Positions 1 through 15,000 of a stretch of DNA of 64,000 nt are shown here, piece after piece. Numbering within the stretch: position 1 is the first letter of the stretch; every line of letters begins with the position of its first letter. The stretch covers positions 27,930,330-27,994,329 of the forward strand of contig CM067566.1 of the NCBI GenBank assembly GCA_034336665.1, read 5' to 3'. The translations under genes were made by a program, and so were the position numbers. The notes below the pieces were generated by a model that was not told where the DNA came from, did not search any database, and worked only from the letters and a program-made list of their open reading frames with translations. The stretch comes from Luscinia megarhynchos (lineage: Eukaryota > Chordata > Aves > Passeriformes > Turdidae).

Positions 1-2612
1 CAGTTTGACTAAAACAAGGTGAGTTCCAGGTTCCTTCATCCTTCTTACACAGCTACTAACTATGAGTTTGCTTTAAGAAAAAAAAACCAAAACCCCAAAC
101 TATACCAACAGAGCCATCCAGTGAAGGCTTTTATGCAACTTTATTTCACAGCATTGTCTCAGAAAAATGTACACTGACCTAAGGGATTCTTAATCTTTCT
201 CAAAAGTGCTCTGGCAGGATAAAGCTGCCTCATGATATGTGCTTGTACTCTCATGAACAAAGTACAGTACAGTTCAGCTACAAGAGTTATCTTACAGAGA
301 TTGTATTCCAGTTAAAAGAAAAAATAAAATAAAGGGTAGAAAATTTTGAATTAAGATTTAAATAAGAGCAGTAAAAATCAAACAGATACCCTTGTTCTGT
401 AGCTGCAGAGAGACAGAAGACTCTGTGATGCTATAGGTGCTATCCATTGGAACAGCAGGGTGATTATAAAACATGGAGAAAGGTTTAACCATGTGCAGGA
501 AGGAACCTGTGAGCCCACCAGAAAATGTGTTTCTTGTTATTGCTTGTTTCCCCAGTTCTTTAACAATATGCTCACTTCATCAAGCTTTTCTCTTTCCTCC
601 CTCCACAGCTCTATGAAACGTTTTAGACTTGGTGCCAGGAGGCATCTCTGTGCAAAAGGACAATAGACAGCTGCAGTTCCAGCAGCTCTCTCCAACAAAA
701 TTTGAATCCCTTTTTCTTTCCTTGAGTAATAAAGCAGACAAGAGCTAATGCAGTTAAAAGAAAAAAGCAAAATTAGCAATGTAAGGAAGAATAAGAAATT
801 TAAACTAAACCAGCCAATTGCCTAATTTTAAAGTGAGAGATTCTTAATATACAAATATATAACTGCGATATCTCTAAACAAAAAGTACTACTTCTGATTC
901 TATATTTTTCTTATCTGGGAAATAAATTGATATCTGGATTACTACCCTGTTTCTACTGTACCCTTCTTCTTGGAATAGGCTGCCTATATAGAAATTTACA
1001 AATAAAAATGTTACAAAAAGTAATCAGCGAGAAGCTGTCAACTCAATCTTTCAAGTTTTCATTAATCAAGAACTTCTTAGACTGACTTATGATAGATTGC
1101 TTTTAAAAGCCGAGCATTAAAAACATCTTCTGAATGGGGGAAAAATAATATACAAAAAATCCCACATTGTTGTGGTAGTTTACAAATGCCCATGGGCATA
1201 CTTTGAAAATTAATTACCAAAATAAATCATTTATTGGACATATTTTCAGTGAAGTGCTTCCAAAGAGACAATACTGATTGCTACAGAAAAAAAGAAAATA
1301 ATTTCATTGTAGTTCCATCCTTAAATAAATACATGTGAGAGCTTTATCTCCAAATAAGCACATCCCATTTTCCCTTTTTTGCATTCAACTTCTGTTTTAT
1401 TTCTTTTTCCATAATTCCTTTCCTTTATCCACCCCAAGGCACCATGGAAATAAAAAACAGAAGCTTGAGAAAAATAAACTAAAGAAAAAAAGTTCTGGTT
1501 GATGTTTGACATTATGATTTCCTGCCAGGTTTCATCAGTCATATCATGCCATGTGGAGTAATACAGTCTGATTGATGCTGCTCACAGGGACTCATCACCT
1601 CTCATGTGTTTGCTGAAGAATTTAAAGGTATCACACAATCTTTGGATAAAATTAATTCTTATGGCACCAAATGTTTGATTAAAAAATAATGCTCGGGACA
1701 TCTAAAATTTATGAATGCATTTCTCAGTGTCAGGAATCTAATTCATAGCACCATTTGTAAGATGTTTTATTATTTAACTTATGATGGATGCTTTGAATTC
1801 TCCTGTGTCAATTGTGCATTAAATAAGTTTTCTCGGTCTGTAGTACTATGACCAAGTTTTAGCCTTAGCAGGATTCAGCATGACTCTCTTTTTCCATGTT
1901 ATTCATGATGGATCCCTGTTTTCCTGCAGATTGCTGAACACCCCACTGCCCATGGAAAGCAGTGAATTAATTCCTTGTTTTGCTTTTTTTGTGTGTATGA
2001 CTTTTGCTTTACCTAATGAACTGTCTTTATCTCCACCCATGAGTTTTTTTTTTTTATTTTCACTCTTCCAATACTCTCCCCCATCCACACTGGTGGAGGA
2101 GTGGTTGTGTAAGATTCAATTGCTGGCTGTGGTGAAATCATAACAGCAACCTTTATTTAATTATAAACTAATACAGCCAAATCAAGGCAAGGTTTTTCTG
2201 CTGAGCCTCATGAAATCTTAATTCATATGGAAGTTAGACTTGATATTTTGTATACAGAAAAAAAAAGGTCCCCATATAGAATATTTTTTATCATTTCCAA
2301 GGAGCATTACCTAAACAGATGGCAAACACATCAAAAAACAATGCTTAGTGGTAACAAATAAAAGCCAAAACAGAGTGGTAAGTGTGTGTACCACAGTTGG
2401 TCCTGCAGAGTTTAGATTCAAAGTCTACCCTTAGAAGAATTGATATTTAGATAATGCAGTATCTTCTGGCTGGTTAAACAGTCACTGATAATGAGAAGAC
2501 ATTTTCTTCTCCGGTGGATTACAATTTTGTAGAAGATTGATAGTTTAATTACTACTAGAGATATTTAAAAATATATGTTTGCATCCATTTAGAGTCTTAA
2601 TTATTAGCATAC
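1..2612 (-). other. SGCZ: SGCZ intron following exon C (partial)
   Basis: This is AT-rich intronic sequence that continues beyond the left edge. It contains short A and T runs and small chance open frames of 60-90 codons, none resembling a protein family I know. I see no recognisable transposon, RNA gene or exon here. Confidence 0.8.
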
Positions 2613-2735
2613 CTGTTACTTTCAGTCTGTCTGCTCCGATGACAATCTCATCTTCATCTGCAGAAAACAAAACTTTTCCACTGTCACTTGCTCTCACTTC
2701 AAATCTCTTACACTGAGCTTCCACAGCATCAGCTC
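2613..2735 (-). CDS. SGCZ: SGCZ coding exon C (equivalent to exon 5 of gamma-sarcoglycan)
   Basis: This 123 bp exon completes the split glycine codon from exon B, then encodes ADAVEAQCKRFEVRASDSG, KVLFSADEDEIVIGADRLK and VT, and leaves one base of the next glycine (phase 1 on both sides). It belongs to the extracellular sarcoglycan beta-rich domain; FSADEDE and the following GA..LKVTG are family hallmarks. The acceptor is TTGATTTCAG|GAGCT (AG at 2736-2737) with a good pyrimidine tract. The donor is AACAG|GTATGC (2607-2612). It is one codon longer than the gamma paralogue as I recall it. The open frame runs on into both introns (2545-2889), but those flanks do not resemble sarcoglycan and the splice sites are clear. 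Skipping would be frame-neutral. Confidence 0.95.
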
Positions 2736-5700
2736 CTGAAATCAAGGAAGTGAACATCACATCTAAGGTATTTTGTAAGAAGTAATCATTGGTATAAAAT
2801 GGAATATCCAAAACATATCGAATACATGACACTTTACTAAGATATTTGGCTTCCTGTAAGCCTGAAAGATAATTTGCATTATAAAACACAGGTAAAATAG
2901 TTTACAGAAATAACTGAAAACCATCTATTTCATCATTATGTGGAAACCAACACTAAAATTTAGAATGTACTTAAATACCGAGATCTTGAAATGCCAATTC
3001 AGACAGAGCTTTCTGGGGTTTGTTCAGTTTAAATTGCAGTTTCTTGTCAATGAAAAAATAAAGATAACACATGACCCTATTCCATCAAGACATACAAATC
3101 AACACAGCAGAAAAGGGTATTTTTTCACTCAGTTCTACTGTAAACTTAGACAACAGAATAAGCAAAAAAACCACAACAAAACAGCAAAACAAACAAAAAA
3201 AATGAACTAAGATATCAAAACTTTTTTTATGAAACAATATTCTCAAATGTCTCAAAACTCAAAAAACTCTAAAATAATTCTTAAATGGGACAGATGTATG
3301 GAATTGATCTAACTTCAATGAAGAAAGCTTGCAGGTATTGAGACTTTTAAATTTACTGTGCTTTTCAATTTACAGGTCTGATTCTTACTCTCCAGTGTTT
3401 CGTGTACTAAATTCTTTCTGAAAGTTTTATTTTATTAATAAATGAGAGCAAACATCACTTCTAAAAATGCTGTTGAAAAGGTCAACTGAATGTGGCACAA
3501 CAAGATATAAAGCAAGATACATTATTTCAGGGAATAATCATCAGAAATTTTTGCTGTCCCTAATTAGACTTGAAATGCATTCCTGAAATAAATCTATATG
3601 CATAAAAATTATGTGGAAGGCATTATGGACAAAGAAATTTATATATATTATTTCAGTTTAATAATCTGGTTTAAAAGTTTGTAAAAAACTCCTACCTCCA
3701 CAATATGTAAGTTTTTAGTTTAACATGCAACAGATGAACTTATGTTTGTACTGTAAAAAATTCTGGCGATTTCTGATTCACAAAGAAAAAAGAAAATGAA
3801 AATGAATTATCAAAATAATTGTGATGATGTACTTTGTTGAATTTAGATATGTTTTTCCTGTAAATGTGTAAAATGGTATTTTATTCCCCTTCCCCCCCGC
3901 TGAAGTTTTTTTAATATATTTTTATTTAGGTTGTTGACTTTGTTTTGAAAAAAATAAAAAATCTTTGTAAAAACAGATGGGGCAGGTTTCATATTTCAGA
4001 GTAGATGTTTGGGGACCCCCTTGTCCTGCAACCATACTTATGGTTCAGGAAACCAAAGGATAATTACAAATAACTTAATACTAAATAGTTTCATCATTTT
4101 TTAAGAGCTGATGATAGCTTAGCCACCTAGAAGTGAGTGTCATTACAAGTACTGTGATGTTACTAATTTACACCCATCAAAGTTGTTAGCTCTGTAAGGA
4201 AAAGAAATTAAAAGAAAACGTGTCAGAAATCAAGAAGAGAAAAGACCTGCCACATTCTTACTCATTATATATCAGTGTAAGTGACAGCCCATGTTTCAAT
4301 AATGGCTTTTAAAAACTTTTGATGTATTTAGTGTAATATAGGATTTAATGAAAAATGACTTAAATAACAATGATCTGGAACTCTGACTAAGAAATGCATA
4401 TATTTCAGATGTTATTTGTACTGCTTCAGAATCACATTATATAAAAGTACACCTAGAATTCAAGTAGTCCGAAATATCATTACAGGAAGTAAATAAATTT
4501 TAATGTTAAATAAATGGGCTTTTACTTCATGTTTCATTGAGGACTTAATAGTGTATTACTTGGTATTACTTACTTGTTGCTGAAATGGTAGTTAGTGTGT
4601 TCAAGGCACTTGAGAGATTACTAAAAAACATATTAATGGTAAATGTTTTTGACATATAACCAGGTGTGAATGTTATAAAACTGGTTTTGAAAAGTTAAAC
4701 TGCCTATGGAGTAATCAGTGCTATCAAAATGGAATTCTGTTTCATTGCATTTTCATTTCCCAGTTGAAATAGGAACAAGCAGTTACATTTGCAATGTATT
4801 AGGGTATTATCTTCTTAGCTGTAAAGCAAATTGCTGTGTTCCAAAAACACTCTACAAACATGCACATCTCACAAAATGTCTGAATCTTTAATAGTACTAC
4901 TAATAAAAACGATGCATCAAGTCTCAGAATACTATGCATGAACAAAGGAAATATTTTGAAATTCTAATCTCAAACTTGTAGAGCAGTCACTATTTTCAGC
5001 AAATCATATCTGCTTCGAATAATGCATACTTCAGTCCAGAGAATCATGTATGAAAATGTATCTTCTAAATTCTGTTTGGGAAGGTAATTTCCATCAAACA
5101 CATGGCTACCTGAAAAGCTGTTTGGCTTTGCTACTTTTTTTTATATTGCTACTCTACTTCATACTAGACATGGTGTTGGCTCCATAATAGCTTTAATCAG
5201 GTTCAAGAGATGTCTATGACAAACTCTTTTCTCAAGTTCAGGAAAACTATGTATTTGTCAATTCAGTTTCATAATTCTCAAATTATTATGTTTTTGTGAA
5301 ATTCCTTTCATTTAATGTATACAGATGAAAAATACGTCTCATCTTCATATGCACATGGTATATAATGATGGTTTATAAAACATGCCTGTTGCACAGCAGT
5401 TGTATAATTGAAACTGTCATTAAACCAACTACATTTAGATGGTACAAAGCCTAAAGTTGTTCATTTTGTATTGAAGATGCATTAAATGAAAACGTTGGGC
5501 GATACATGCAGTAAAAATACAGAAAATTATGGTTCTGTAATCCCGATTAACAGTAATAGAGATTAAATTTCAGGATAAAAATTATCTGCTTTGTATTTGT
5601 AGAGAGTTTGGCTTACTAATTAAGAAATAAAATAATAGCAAAATGAAGAATGCCTGTTCTAACATTTTGCATTTAAAAGTCAATGATTACTTACAGTACT

Positions 5701-6642
5701 TCATCATAATTCAGAAAAACTGATTAGGACCATTATTTCTGTGATAATAAATAGTTACAAGAACTCTCCAGTCTTACAAGATTTAGATATGATTACAAAC
5801 ACTCGCATGTGTTTGTAAAAACACAACATCAGTTGTGTCTGATTTCTCGATCACCTTCCACATCCACTCCACAAACAACAAATTTGGACACAGAAAAAGA
5901 TTTTAAAAAATCAACAACCTTAGTTTAAATATAGGGAGTAGAATTCAAATGGAACTACCACCAATTACCTTGTAAATAGGAAACATAATAAAGTTCAATA
6001 TACTTCTGGTTCTTCTATGAAAAATGGGCTATTTAAACATTTATTAAATGAAGAGTTTTATGCAGAGTCTTCATGACAAAAAAGTTACTTTTATGAGAAT
6101 GTGTTCATGCTTCTGAGATTGGAGATTAAAGATGTAAAACATTTTTAATTAATATTCAACACTCATCTGGGTCTATGATGAAATTTTGAGAAGTATACAC
6201 CTAGATATTTTTTCAAATATTCATAGTAAAGTTAGACATTATGGTATTTTGGCCAACAGAGATCTTAAAATTTTTTCATTGAATGCAAGAGCAATTGTGC
6301 AAATGAAGAGAAAAGTTGATCTTCAAGGTCTCCTACTTTGAATAAGATAGAAGCTGGAGCAGATGCTAGATGAGAAGCAACAAAGCACACATTTGTTACC
6401 TTTTCTGAAAGTGAACAATAACAGCTGTCAACATAAATTATCAGCATAGGAATAAGCCACACATTATTATGAGAGGAAACTCAGAAGAACCATCTGAATC
6501 AGGCAGGACATGTCCTTCATCAGGACCTACAGACCCAGTAATACCCATGAATGATTAGTGATATTACATGTTTAGGACTTTGTCAGATGAAATCTGACAG
6601 AAAAGTTCTGCACTCTCAGGCAGATTTTACTTCTAGGAACTT

Positions 6643-6735
6643 TGTAGAATCATGGAATCATTGTGGTTGTAAAAGAACTCTAAGATCATTGCATCCAACA
6701 TTAACTGGGCTCTGTCAAGTCCACCATTGACACAG
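6643..6735 (-). mobile_element. CR1 LINE 3' tail fragment, antisense
   Basis: The stretch reads like the reverse complement of the CR1 3' end: paired GAATCATGGAATCATT octamer-like units, then a diverged TTGGAAAAGACCTCTAAGATCA-like segment, then ATCCAACATTAACTGGGC and TGTCAAGTCCACCA. Divergence is high. Only the last 90 or so bases of the element remain, as is usual for 5'-truncated CR1 copies. Confidence 0.8.
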
Positions 6736-8935
6736 TATATAAGTTTCACTGAAAAACACAGCTGAAATACTGTCTGTCACCTCTGCAATAGATAGAATAT
6801 ATCCCTCCTGCAGTCTGTGCTCCTGGTGCATCTTGGCAGTGGAACCCCAGCCATGAAAATAAAATGTGCAAGTAGCATGCAAGTTGCAGCAGGCAGCACT
6901 CTCCATCCTACTTCTATATGAGGCCACAACAACTCAAGAGCAATTCTGTGCTTTCCTGCCAGCTATCCCTAACATATGGTAATTTCCATGACACTCAGAA
7001 ATTACGTGGCTGAACAGACCTTGGGTCTGATCAGGTACAGCTGTTCGTAATTCCATCATCTGTGAACAATACACATGGGTGAATGAAAGTAAAATGTGAT
7101 TCCTTGCTTCTTGAAGGTTGTTTTGAGCTTTAAATCAACACATTTATCTTGTTTCTGTAATGGTTAAAATTACGTGTATTATCTGTCATTTTAGCTACAA
7201 TATCTTAATTGCTTATATGGGTCCTTAGATAAGAAATCCAAGCATGACACAGGAAGTTATGTCAGGCACCAAAATTTAGGTGTAAGACTTCACACTGTAT
7301 GTTTAGCTCTACTAATAATCCCATTAAGTTTAATTTACTCAAAACATGATCTATATTCTTGAACAAGGCTTGCAGCAAGTAAAATGACTTTTGTATTAGA
7401 CTGTTTTTTCTCAAAATACTAAAAATGTGTTATAAGCATAAAAAAATATAATAAACATGTATGAATAGCAAATTAATATGCATGGCTTATGTAAAAAGAT
7501 AATTTTAAAATTAGATTGTTGCATAAATTACTTAAAATATAAAATAAATAATATTTTAAATTATAAAGAAAAATATATTATATATACGTTATTTTTCTAT
7601 GAATTACATTATCTTTCCCGACACTTTTCTGTTATTGCACAGGAATTCTTCCTTGTGATATCAGTAAAGAGCCACAATATGTTAGCTTATTTTTATAGCT
7701 GCATTTATCAACTTAGCTTTCATTGACAAGCTGAAAAGTCCAGCTCATGCAACTGCATTATTTATAACTCTAACATATTTTGTGCACACAAAATGTGAAT
7801 GGGAGTAGAAAGCTTATCAGTTTTTCTTATTCATGATGAATGCAACCTGAATACTACTAAATCCAAAGAGAATTTCCCAAGTGTTCAGTCTTATCTTTAG
7901 CCCTGTAATTTTTAGCTTTCTGTGATGTGATTCGTTTTTACGATATAAATAATTTACAAAGCCAAACATGCACCTTTTGGAGGTGCTTACTGAAGCAGTC
8001 TGGGCACTACTTTTCCATATAAAATTAGTGGGAATATTTCCATTGTCTCTGTTAGCTGAGGTAGGCTGCAAGGTTATAATTTTGCTGTTTGATCACTATG
8101 GTTTATGAAAATACTGAGTTGTTTCTAAGTAGCTGCACATTCCACTGACGAGAAAAGTGAGTTAAAAACAGGCAGAACAATTAATAGTGAGATATTTGAT
8201 TACCTGCTGTACTTGATGAACACCACATTTAAATGAAATAGCAAGAGCACACAGAAATTATAAGGGGAGTTGTGAAATGTCTTCATTACGTAGATGAAAC
8301 CCAAAGACAAAACAAGACTATTGAATTTTTGCTTGGGAAATATAACATCTTACAGATCATAAGGTCAATCATTCCTTGCTAAACCTGTTACTATTTATCA
8401 TTATATATTTCCTTTATGTCAGATTTCTAGTCAGCCTACTCTATTGAATGTTCTACCATTTTACCAGAAATTCTACTGAAAATTCACTGATATATAAATC
8501 TCTGCATCTCTGCTTTATTCTTTTCTTAAAAACAAATCCAATGTTTGACTTATTTGCATCTTTGGAGGCCTAATCTCTCATCTGCATGCTGTCTAAAATA
8601 CCTGCTAGTAGTACAAGGACCTTTATGCATCTTGCTTTATCGCTCTGAGGTAACTGGACTGCAAATTAAACTGGATGAAGTGAAATACAATCATTTAATC
8701 CAATGGCTCCTTACAATTCCTCTTACTCATTTATCCTGTGACATTTTGAAAATAACTGTTATGGCTCTTACTTTGTGAGGATTTAAAAAGAAAAGCATTT
8801 CAGTTTTGTCTTTCTTACTCTCTGTAAGCATTAGGTAGTTATTTTGAGACTTTTTTATACTCTGCAGGCATTTGGAACATTTTTTGGTGCTTTATTAACG
8901 TAAATTAAAAGCCTGCATATATTTTTTGCTCATAT

Positions 8936-9022
8936 TCACAGAATCACAGAATCATGCAGGTTGGAAAGACCTCCAAAATCATGGAATCCAACCTTTGACC
9001 AATCTCCATCTTGTCAATGTAT
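8936..9022 (-). mobile_element. CR1 LINE 3' tail fragment, antisense
   Basis: CACAGAATCACAGAATCATG followed by GGTTGGAAAGACCTCCAAAA and ATGGAATCCAACCTTTGACC is a clear reverse-complement CR1 3' terminus, including the octamer-type terminal repeat. Similarity fades after about 9020. The overlapping short open frames are by-products of the repeat. Confidence 0.9.
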
Positions 9023-12000
9023 TCTCTATGTCCCTTTGTTATCAAGAGGTTTTTGGCTTTGCATCTTCCTTCCCCACCCCCCCCGCCGAATTTATGAAAA
9101 AGATACAAATTGTTCTTCCAGATGCTTTTGGCAATTTCCCATAGACTTTAAATAAAATCTGTTGTGACTCAAAAATATTGTATAATATTACTCACAAGGT
9201 AGTGAATTAGACCATTATAATTCCTCTGAGTGCAAATCAAAGTTTTTTGAGATAAAGAACTGAATTAATCACATTTTGAGAGAGAAGACCTAAACAAAGG
9301 ACACAAGCTACCAGAGTACTTGGAAACCTTCTTGAAAAAAGAAATGTCAAAAACCCCTATTTTACATTTTTATAATATTAATTCAATACCAAAAGCAACT
9401 ATATAAGGAAGACTAAAAATGTCTAATTTTTACAAACTGACTATTTTCTAATTATCTGCTTTAGCTTGAGAGCACAAATATCCTGAAGCTATCTGTGTAA
9501 ACTGTCTTAACATTTCATATAATCAGACTTTATCTGAGAAAGATTTAATGAAAGAATGTACAAAACACTAAAAGATAAATGACTCATCCACCAAAAGTAG
9601 TACCACTGGTAATAAACAAGAGAAAAAAATATAGCCTGATGACCAGAAAATGATAATTCTAAACCCTTCTGCTACTTGGTAGATCAGAGAAATGCATTTG
9701 CAAATTTCTGTGCAACTAACATGATGATGGCATAAGATGATGAGGGCGTAACCCAGCTCTCAGGATTTATGCATTATCCATTTAGGAAATTACTTACCTC
9801 CTTGCCCTTGACAGTGGGACAAGGGCCAGAAAGCTGCAGAAGCAGGACAAAAGCATATTTGATCTCAGCTTCTGGAAGTGTCTCTTTTGATTAATGTTCT
9901 CAGTGGAGTTCATTGTTGACTTCTAACACATAAGATGCAATTCAATTCACCAGTGAAGACATCTACATCATCCAGTTACCCTGCTGACACTGAAATTCTG
10001 TGTCTTTGTGATTTGAACCACTGCCAGATTGTCTAACTCTGAAATACTCCACTTATGGAGCACTTCACTGATGAGAAATCTGAAGTGTCCTTAAAAGAGT
10101 GCACGATATTGTATCTGGAAAGAAACATAACCTAGATGCAGATGGATGTGCAAATTCAGAGACAAGACCTGCATGACAGGTGGAATTTTTATCTGGACTA
10201 GCTGAAATTTTTCCCATCAGAAATATGGCAAGCCAACCAGAATCACTCAACTAGAGAAAAAGAAATGTGCTAAATTAGCACCTGGCTCCTTCTTCTGCAC
10301 CAGCAACAAAATGGGTAGAAATCTTTAAGTATGTGAAAACTTTGAGGTTGAAACAAGTCCATATGCCTTGGGAATATATATGATAAAAGAGCAACAAAAC
10401 AACTTCTGCAAGCAAAATATCTGTGCAGAATAATGCATGAGCAAAATAATGAAGTTTTGGAACCCTAATGTTGTAATATTTGGAACCCTAACTTATTTTA
10501 AAGGCAAGGTAGTCCTTAATTTTGATTTGGAAAAAATGCTCACTCTGTATTATTTTGATGTCTAAGTCATGTTAGGGATTCAGTGAATGATAACTATTCC
10601 GAGTGACTAATTAATTTCAGATTTATGGAATGCTTTTCTTCACAGGAAGAAATCTAGTTAAATTTAAAAATATTCAGCTGATCATTAATTCAATGCCATC
10701 TGTTCATAATTCAGTTACAACTACAATATTTATCACTCTAAGAATAGCCTAAGGAAAAATGAGTTATTTTCAGAGACATATTTATGTATTAAAGAAATTT
10801 TGAAAAGTATAATAAATATACCTTTAACTATACTGTACATGCTTGAGACAAATTACATCAAGACAGCCCTGCCCATCTACAAATAGCACAATTAAACATG
10901 TCTAGTGTTGGCATAGTATAAAACTTTAAACTTAATCCTGGTCTAAATGGAGATAAAAAAAAGGCAAATAAAAAATTTCATTTATAAATAAGGAAAGAAA
11001 AGCAGTAGTGTTCTAGCTGCAGTTATTAATTGCTATTCTCCAATGTATTTTTAAAGTAAATGTACACTGTTACATTTAAATTTGTTTTGGAACTATATTT
11101 TTAAAAGGACTTGGAGCAGTGCAATAAATAGAAATTAAATTTCAATATTGATGTTTTTAGAAAACAATATTAACTGCAACATAACATTAAGATTAAATTT
11201 CTGATAGTCTGAAGATATATGAGGGTAAATTCCATAAAACTGAAATATTTTAATGACTTATTTTTTTAATACTAGTCATCTAATTTATATGAACCAGAAC
11301 TTGCTATCTAGGAGGTTTACAAACTTGTATGGACAAATGATTTTCATGGGCAAACACAAATATTTCCATGCCTGACTGTTCACTTGCAAGAATCTCTTTT
11401 ATGAATAGAAACAGGCTAATTTCCCATAAATGCTTCAATAATAGAACTGTTAGAACTCAGACTTTTTAAAGATAACTTAGCTGAAGAAAGAATCTAAGTC
11501 TACAATCAAATTACTTCTCACTCCTGTTTGACAAATCTCTTTGCTGTTATTTCAACACCATTAAGAACATCAGCCTGCTGTTGAATTTCTACCTCCATGT
11601 GTTCTCTGCAACTCTGAAATAAGGAACACCAGAAAGATCTCACTGCTCTTCTCTTTAAATTATGTTTTTGCATTTAATTAACTTAAAATAGGCTTCTAAT
11701 TTTTTGCCCCTATTTTGTCCTTCACCCCTTAGAATAATATATTCCTGACAATATTAGTGAGCTGTGTGAACATCAGGGAGAAAAGAGGTAAAAATAAAAT
11801 CTTAATGTCCTGTCAGAGACTTGTTAAAGGTCCAGATGTTGTAGGTAATTTAATAATACTTAGCACCCAGCAGCAGCCTTGTGAATGTCACAGCGCATGC
11901 ACAGCAGCTGTTTTTGGAGTTAAATGAAGTATTAGCTTCAGATAAAGTTAAGGACAAAGAATTAGAGCCATCTTTAGATGATGTATGCTTCATCCTTCAT

Positions 12001-15000
12001 CCTTCAAACCCGCTCTTATATCTCTAAAACCTACTTATATACCTCTAAATAAGCCCCTTTCTTTGACTCTTGGGATGTCTCTCCTACAGATGGAAATCAC
12101 TTCTCCTTCCCTGCTCTGAACATTTGGGCAGTAGTTACACTGTCTGTACTGGCCAACAGCACGTGGGTAACAGCAGATGGCAATGGATTAATGTTTAAAC
12201 ACTAACACTTTTGCACCACCATGGAAGCACTAATTACCTCTTCCCACTAATACTCTGCTTCTACAGTTAAATCAATCAACTGCTCAGAGTTCCAGGTCCT
12301 CTGGTGTCTTATGGGGTCAGGTTGGGTGGGATGGGAGGAGGATAAAATATTTGAGAATTACAACAGAATAACTTTTTCTCCCATTTTTCAGTATCAATTT
12401 TCCAGAAATATTGGAAAGGTCCAGACTTGTATTTAAAATACAATGAAGTAAAATAAAAAGCTTATAAAGCACCAAAGCAGAGGACTGCAGTGCCACTGCC
12501 AAATAGCTACTGATAATTAAAATCTACTTCAGTATGTGTCTAGACTCGTTACAGATGCTCTGGAGTCAAAGTTAGCATTGAGATGAAATACTAAAGGCAG
12601 CAAGCTAAGGCTCATACCAAGTGGATTGGACACATCTCTGCACAGTCATTTCTGCTCCCCCTCCATAATCCCTGCCTGGAAAACACTGATTTAGTGTTCA
12701 CTTTCACCATTTTCATATCACCTCTAAAGTGACAGTGGGTATAGACCATTGTGCTTTCATGAGAAAAAGAGGCTTGTGGTGCCTCCTTTTTGAAGGCTGC
12801 CTCAGGAAGCCAGCACCTCACCAGTCCTTAGCATGCCAGGTGTTCCTGACAGCAGAGGATCAAAAATAAGGTACTGGACCTTAAAATTTCCTCCAAATTT
12901 AAATCATAAACAAACAAGGAAAGAAAATAAGCTGCATGTGTTTTGTCTATGGTACAAAACCAAAAAATATCAGACTATTTATAAAATTACAAAGTATGGG
13001 GGTTTTTTTGTCTGTCAGCTACAGACCGAAAATATGCTTTCCACTTTAGATCCATACAATTTCAGGTATGAACTAACGTGAGCTGTACCTTGTATCTGAG
13101 GTAGAAATAGTATTCCTCATCTCAGACTGAGGGAAAGAGAAAGAGAAGAAGAAAAGTTGGATCAAGACTCAAAAACTTTCAGTGTCTGAAGAAGGTAGAA
13201 AGAAGAAAGAAAATACACTGAATGCAGAAATGTGGGAGGTCTTAAGACCTCAGCTCAGTTATTCATTTTAAGATTCAAAAAATGATTATGCATAATACAC
13301 TACTGAGGATGTTAAAGCAAAGAATTATATCCACTGCATAGACATTTTGGATAAGCTGTTTAATACTAACAATGTATAAGCACTTTCTCTCCCCTGAAAT
13401 AACCATGCTGAAATTGCACAGAATTCAATTACTGTCCTACTGCTGCTTGCAGTTTATTCATAGAGAATTTTTAATTCTTGACATCTAAACTGATGTGATA
13501 TGCCCTTGTATTTCAGGAAGAGAGGTATCAGGCTAAATAATGGCCATATCTACAAGAAAGAATGACCACTTGGTCCTAATAACTGACAGAGAGATATCTT
13601 ACTACTCTATTTTTTCAGCACAGTTTTCATGTAACTATTCATATGGCAATGAGAGAGACTTAAGATAAATTTTACACCACAGAGTATTTCAAATATTAAC
13701 CAGTAATGTAGTGTTATGTCTGCACATAACATATAATAACAACATCACAATGATATGAAAGGTATTGCTTAAAAACTGAAAATATACCTAATTTTATCAA
13801 ATGCAATCAGAACTACAGTGCAAAGCATTTCTCTCTTTAAAAGAGATCTTGTTAAACATGCACAAACTGGATTGAAAATGACTGATGTGGTATATTTAAC
13901 AGCTTTATGAATTAATTGTATAATGGATGTGTAAAAATGTATTATTTTTCAATCCAGTTAATGCAAGGGCTTGTCACAAGAGCATATTTTCCATAGCTGA
14001 ATTTCAAATGCACATATGAAGATTAACACAAAAAATGATGCAACTAATTTACAAGTGAAATAGAAACAAAAATTAGAAAGGAGCTGTCAGCCTTTTGATG
14101 CTGAATCAAAACAAACAAACCCTGATGCTTTCTATTATTTGTAAATTACTTAAACAGAGAATTGCAAGAGAAATATGGATGGATTTCAAATAAATTATGA
14201 TGTTAATTTTTTCAGGATTAGTTTGGCAGACCCATCAAAGTGCTGGCAAATAGGTGAAAGTTTGGACCAGTTTTCAGAGATTTTTATATTTTCTTAATAC
14301 TTCACTTAATATGGCACTTCAGAATAATTAATTAATGGGAGTGGATTCACATGATAGTTTAGCCAAAGTCATTAAGAGTATATATTAGGTGAACTCCCAT
14401 CACAAAATCTGCTACAGCACAGATGGTTTGTAAAAGGACTCTTCCATGGACTAGACAGACAGAAATGGAGGCAACGTCACGTTGCACTGTAAATTATGAG
14501 GAGGGATGAGACTCAGACTCCAGCTGGACATTTCAACTGTTATGAGCAGCATGGCTCACTCTCTGACTGCCTCCTGGCTCATCTCACGTGCTTTGCCAGG
14601 AGGAGACACAGAGCCATATGGCCTTCCAGGCACTGCTCCATCATTCCTTCTGCAGTGACTCCTGAAGCTGAAAGAAATCCTTTAACCCTGCAGTTAAGTA
14701 CAAGGCAAACCAACCTACCTAAAAGACCAAGTTTTCTCCAATTTAGCTCCATTTAAAAGACCTGACAATGGATTTGTACCAGTAGCACATGAGACGTATT
14801 TTCACCTCCTGATAAACAGTTTATATTCCTACATCTGGGAAGAGTGCTTAACTGGCCATAAAAGTTTAAGAAACCTCATACTTTAAAAATAGTACACTCA
14901 GAATAGATAAGATTTTGCTATGTAAATTATCCAAATATTCTCTGAATGACAAGTACCTAATCAAAAGGTAAAAGGGAAAACATCTGACAACCAAGTGACG

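Noticed and set aside
2545..2889. 114-codon continuous frame taken as a single gene
   Set aside because: Only 2613-2735 is sarcoglycan-like and it is bordered by consensus AG and GT; the flanks are readthrough into intron.
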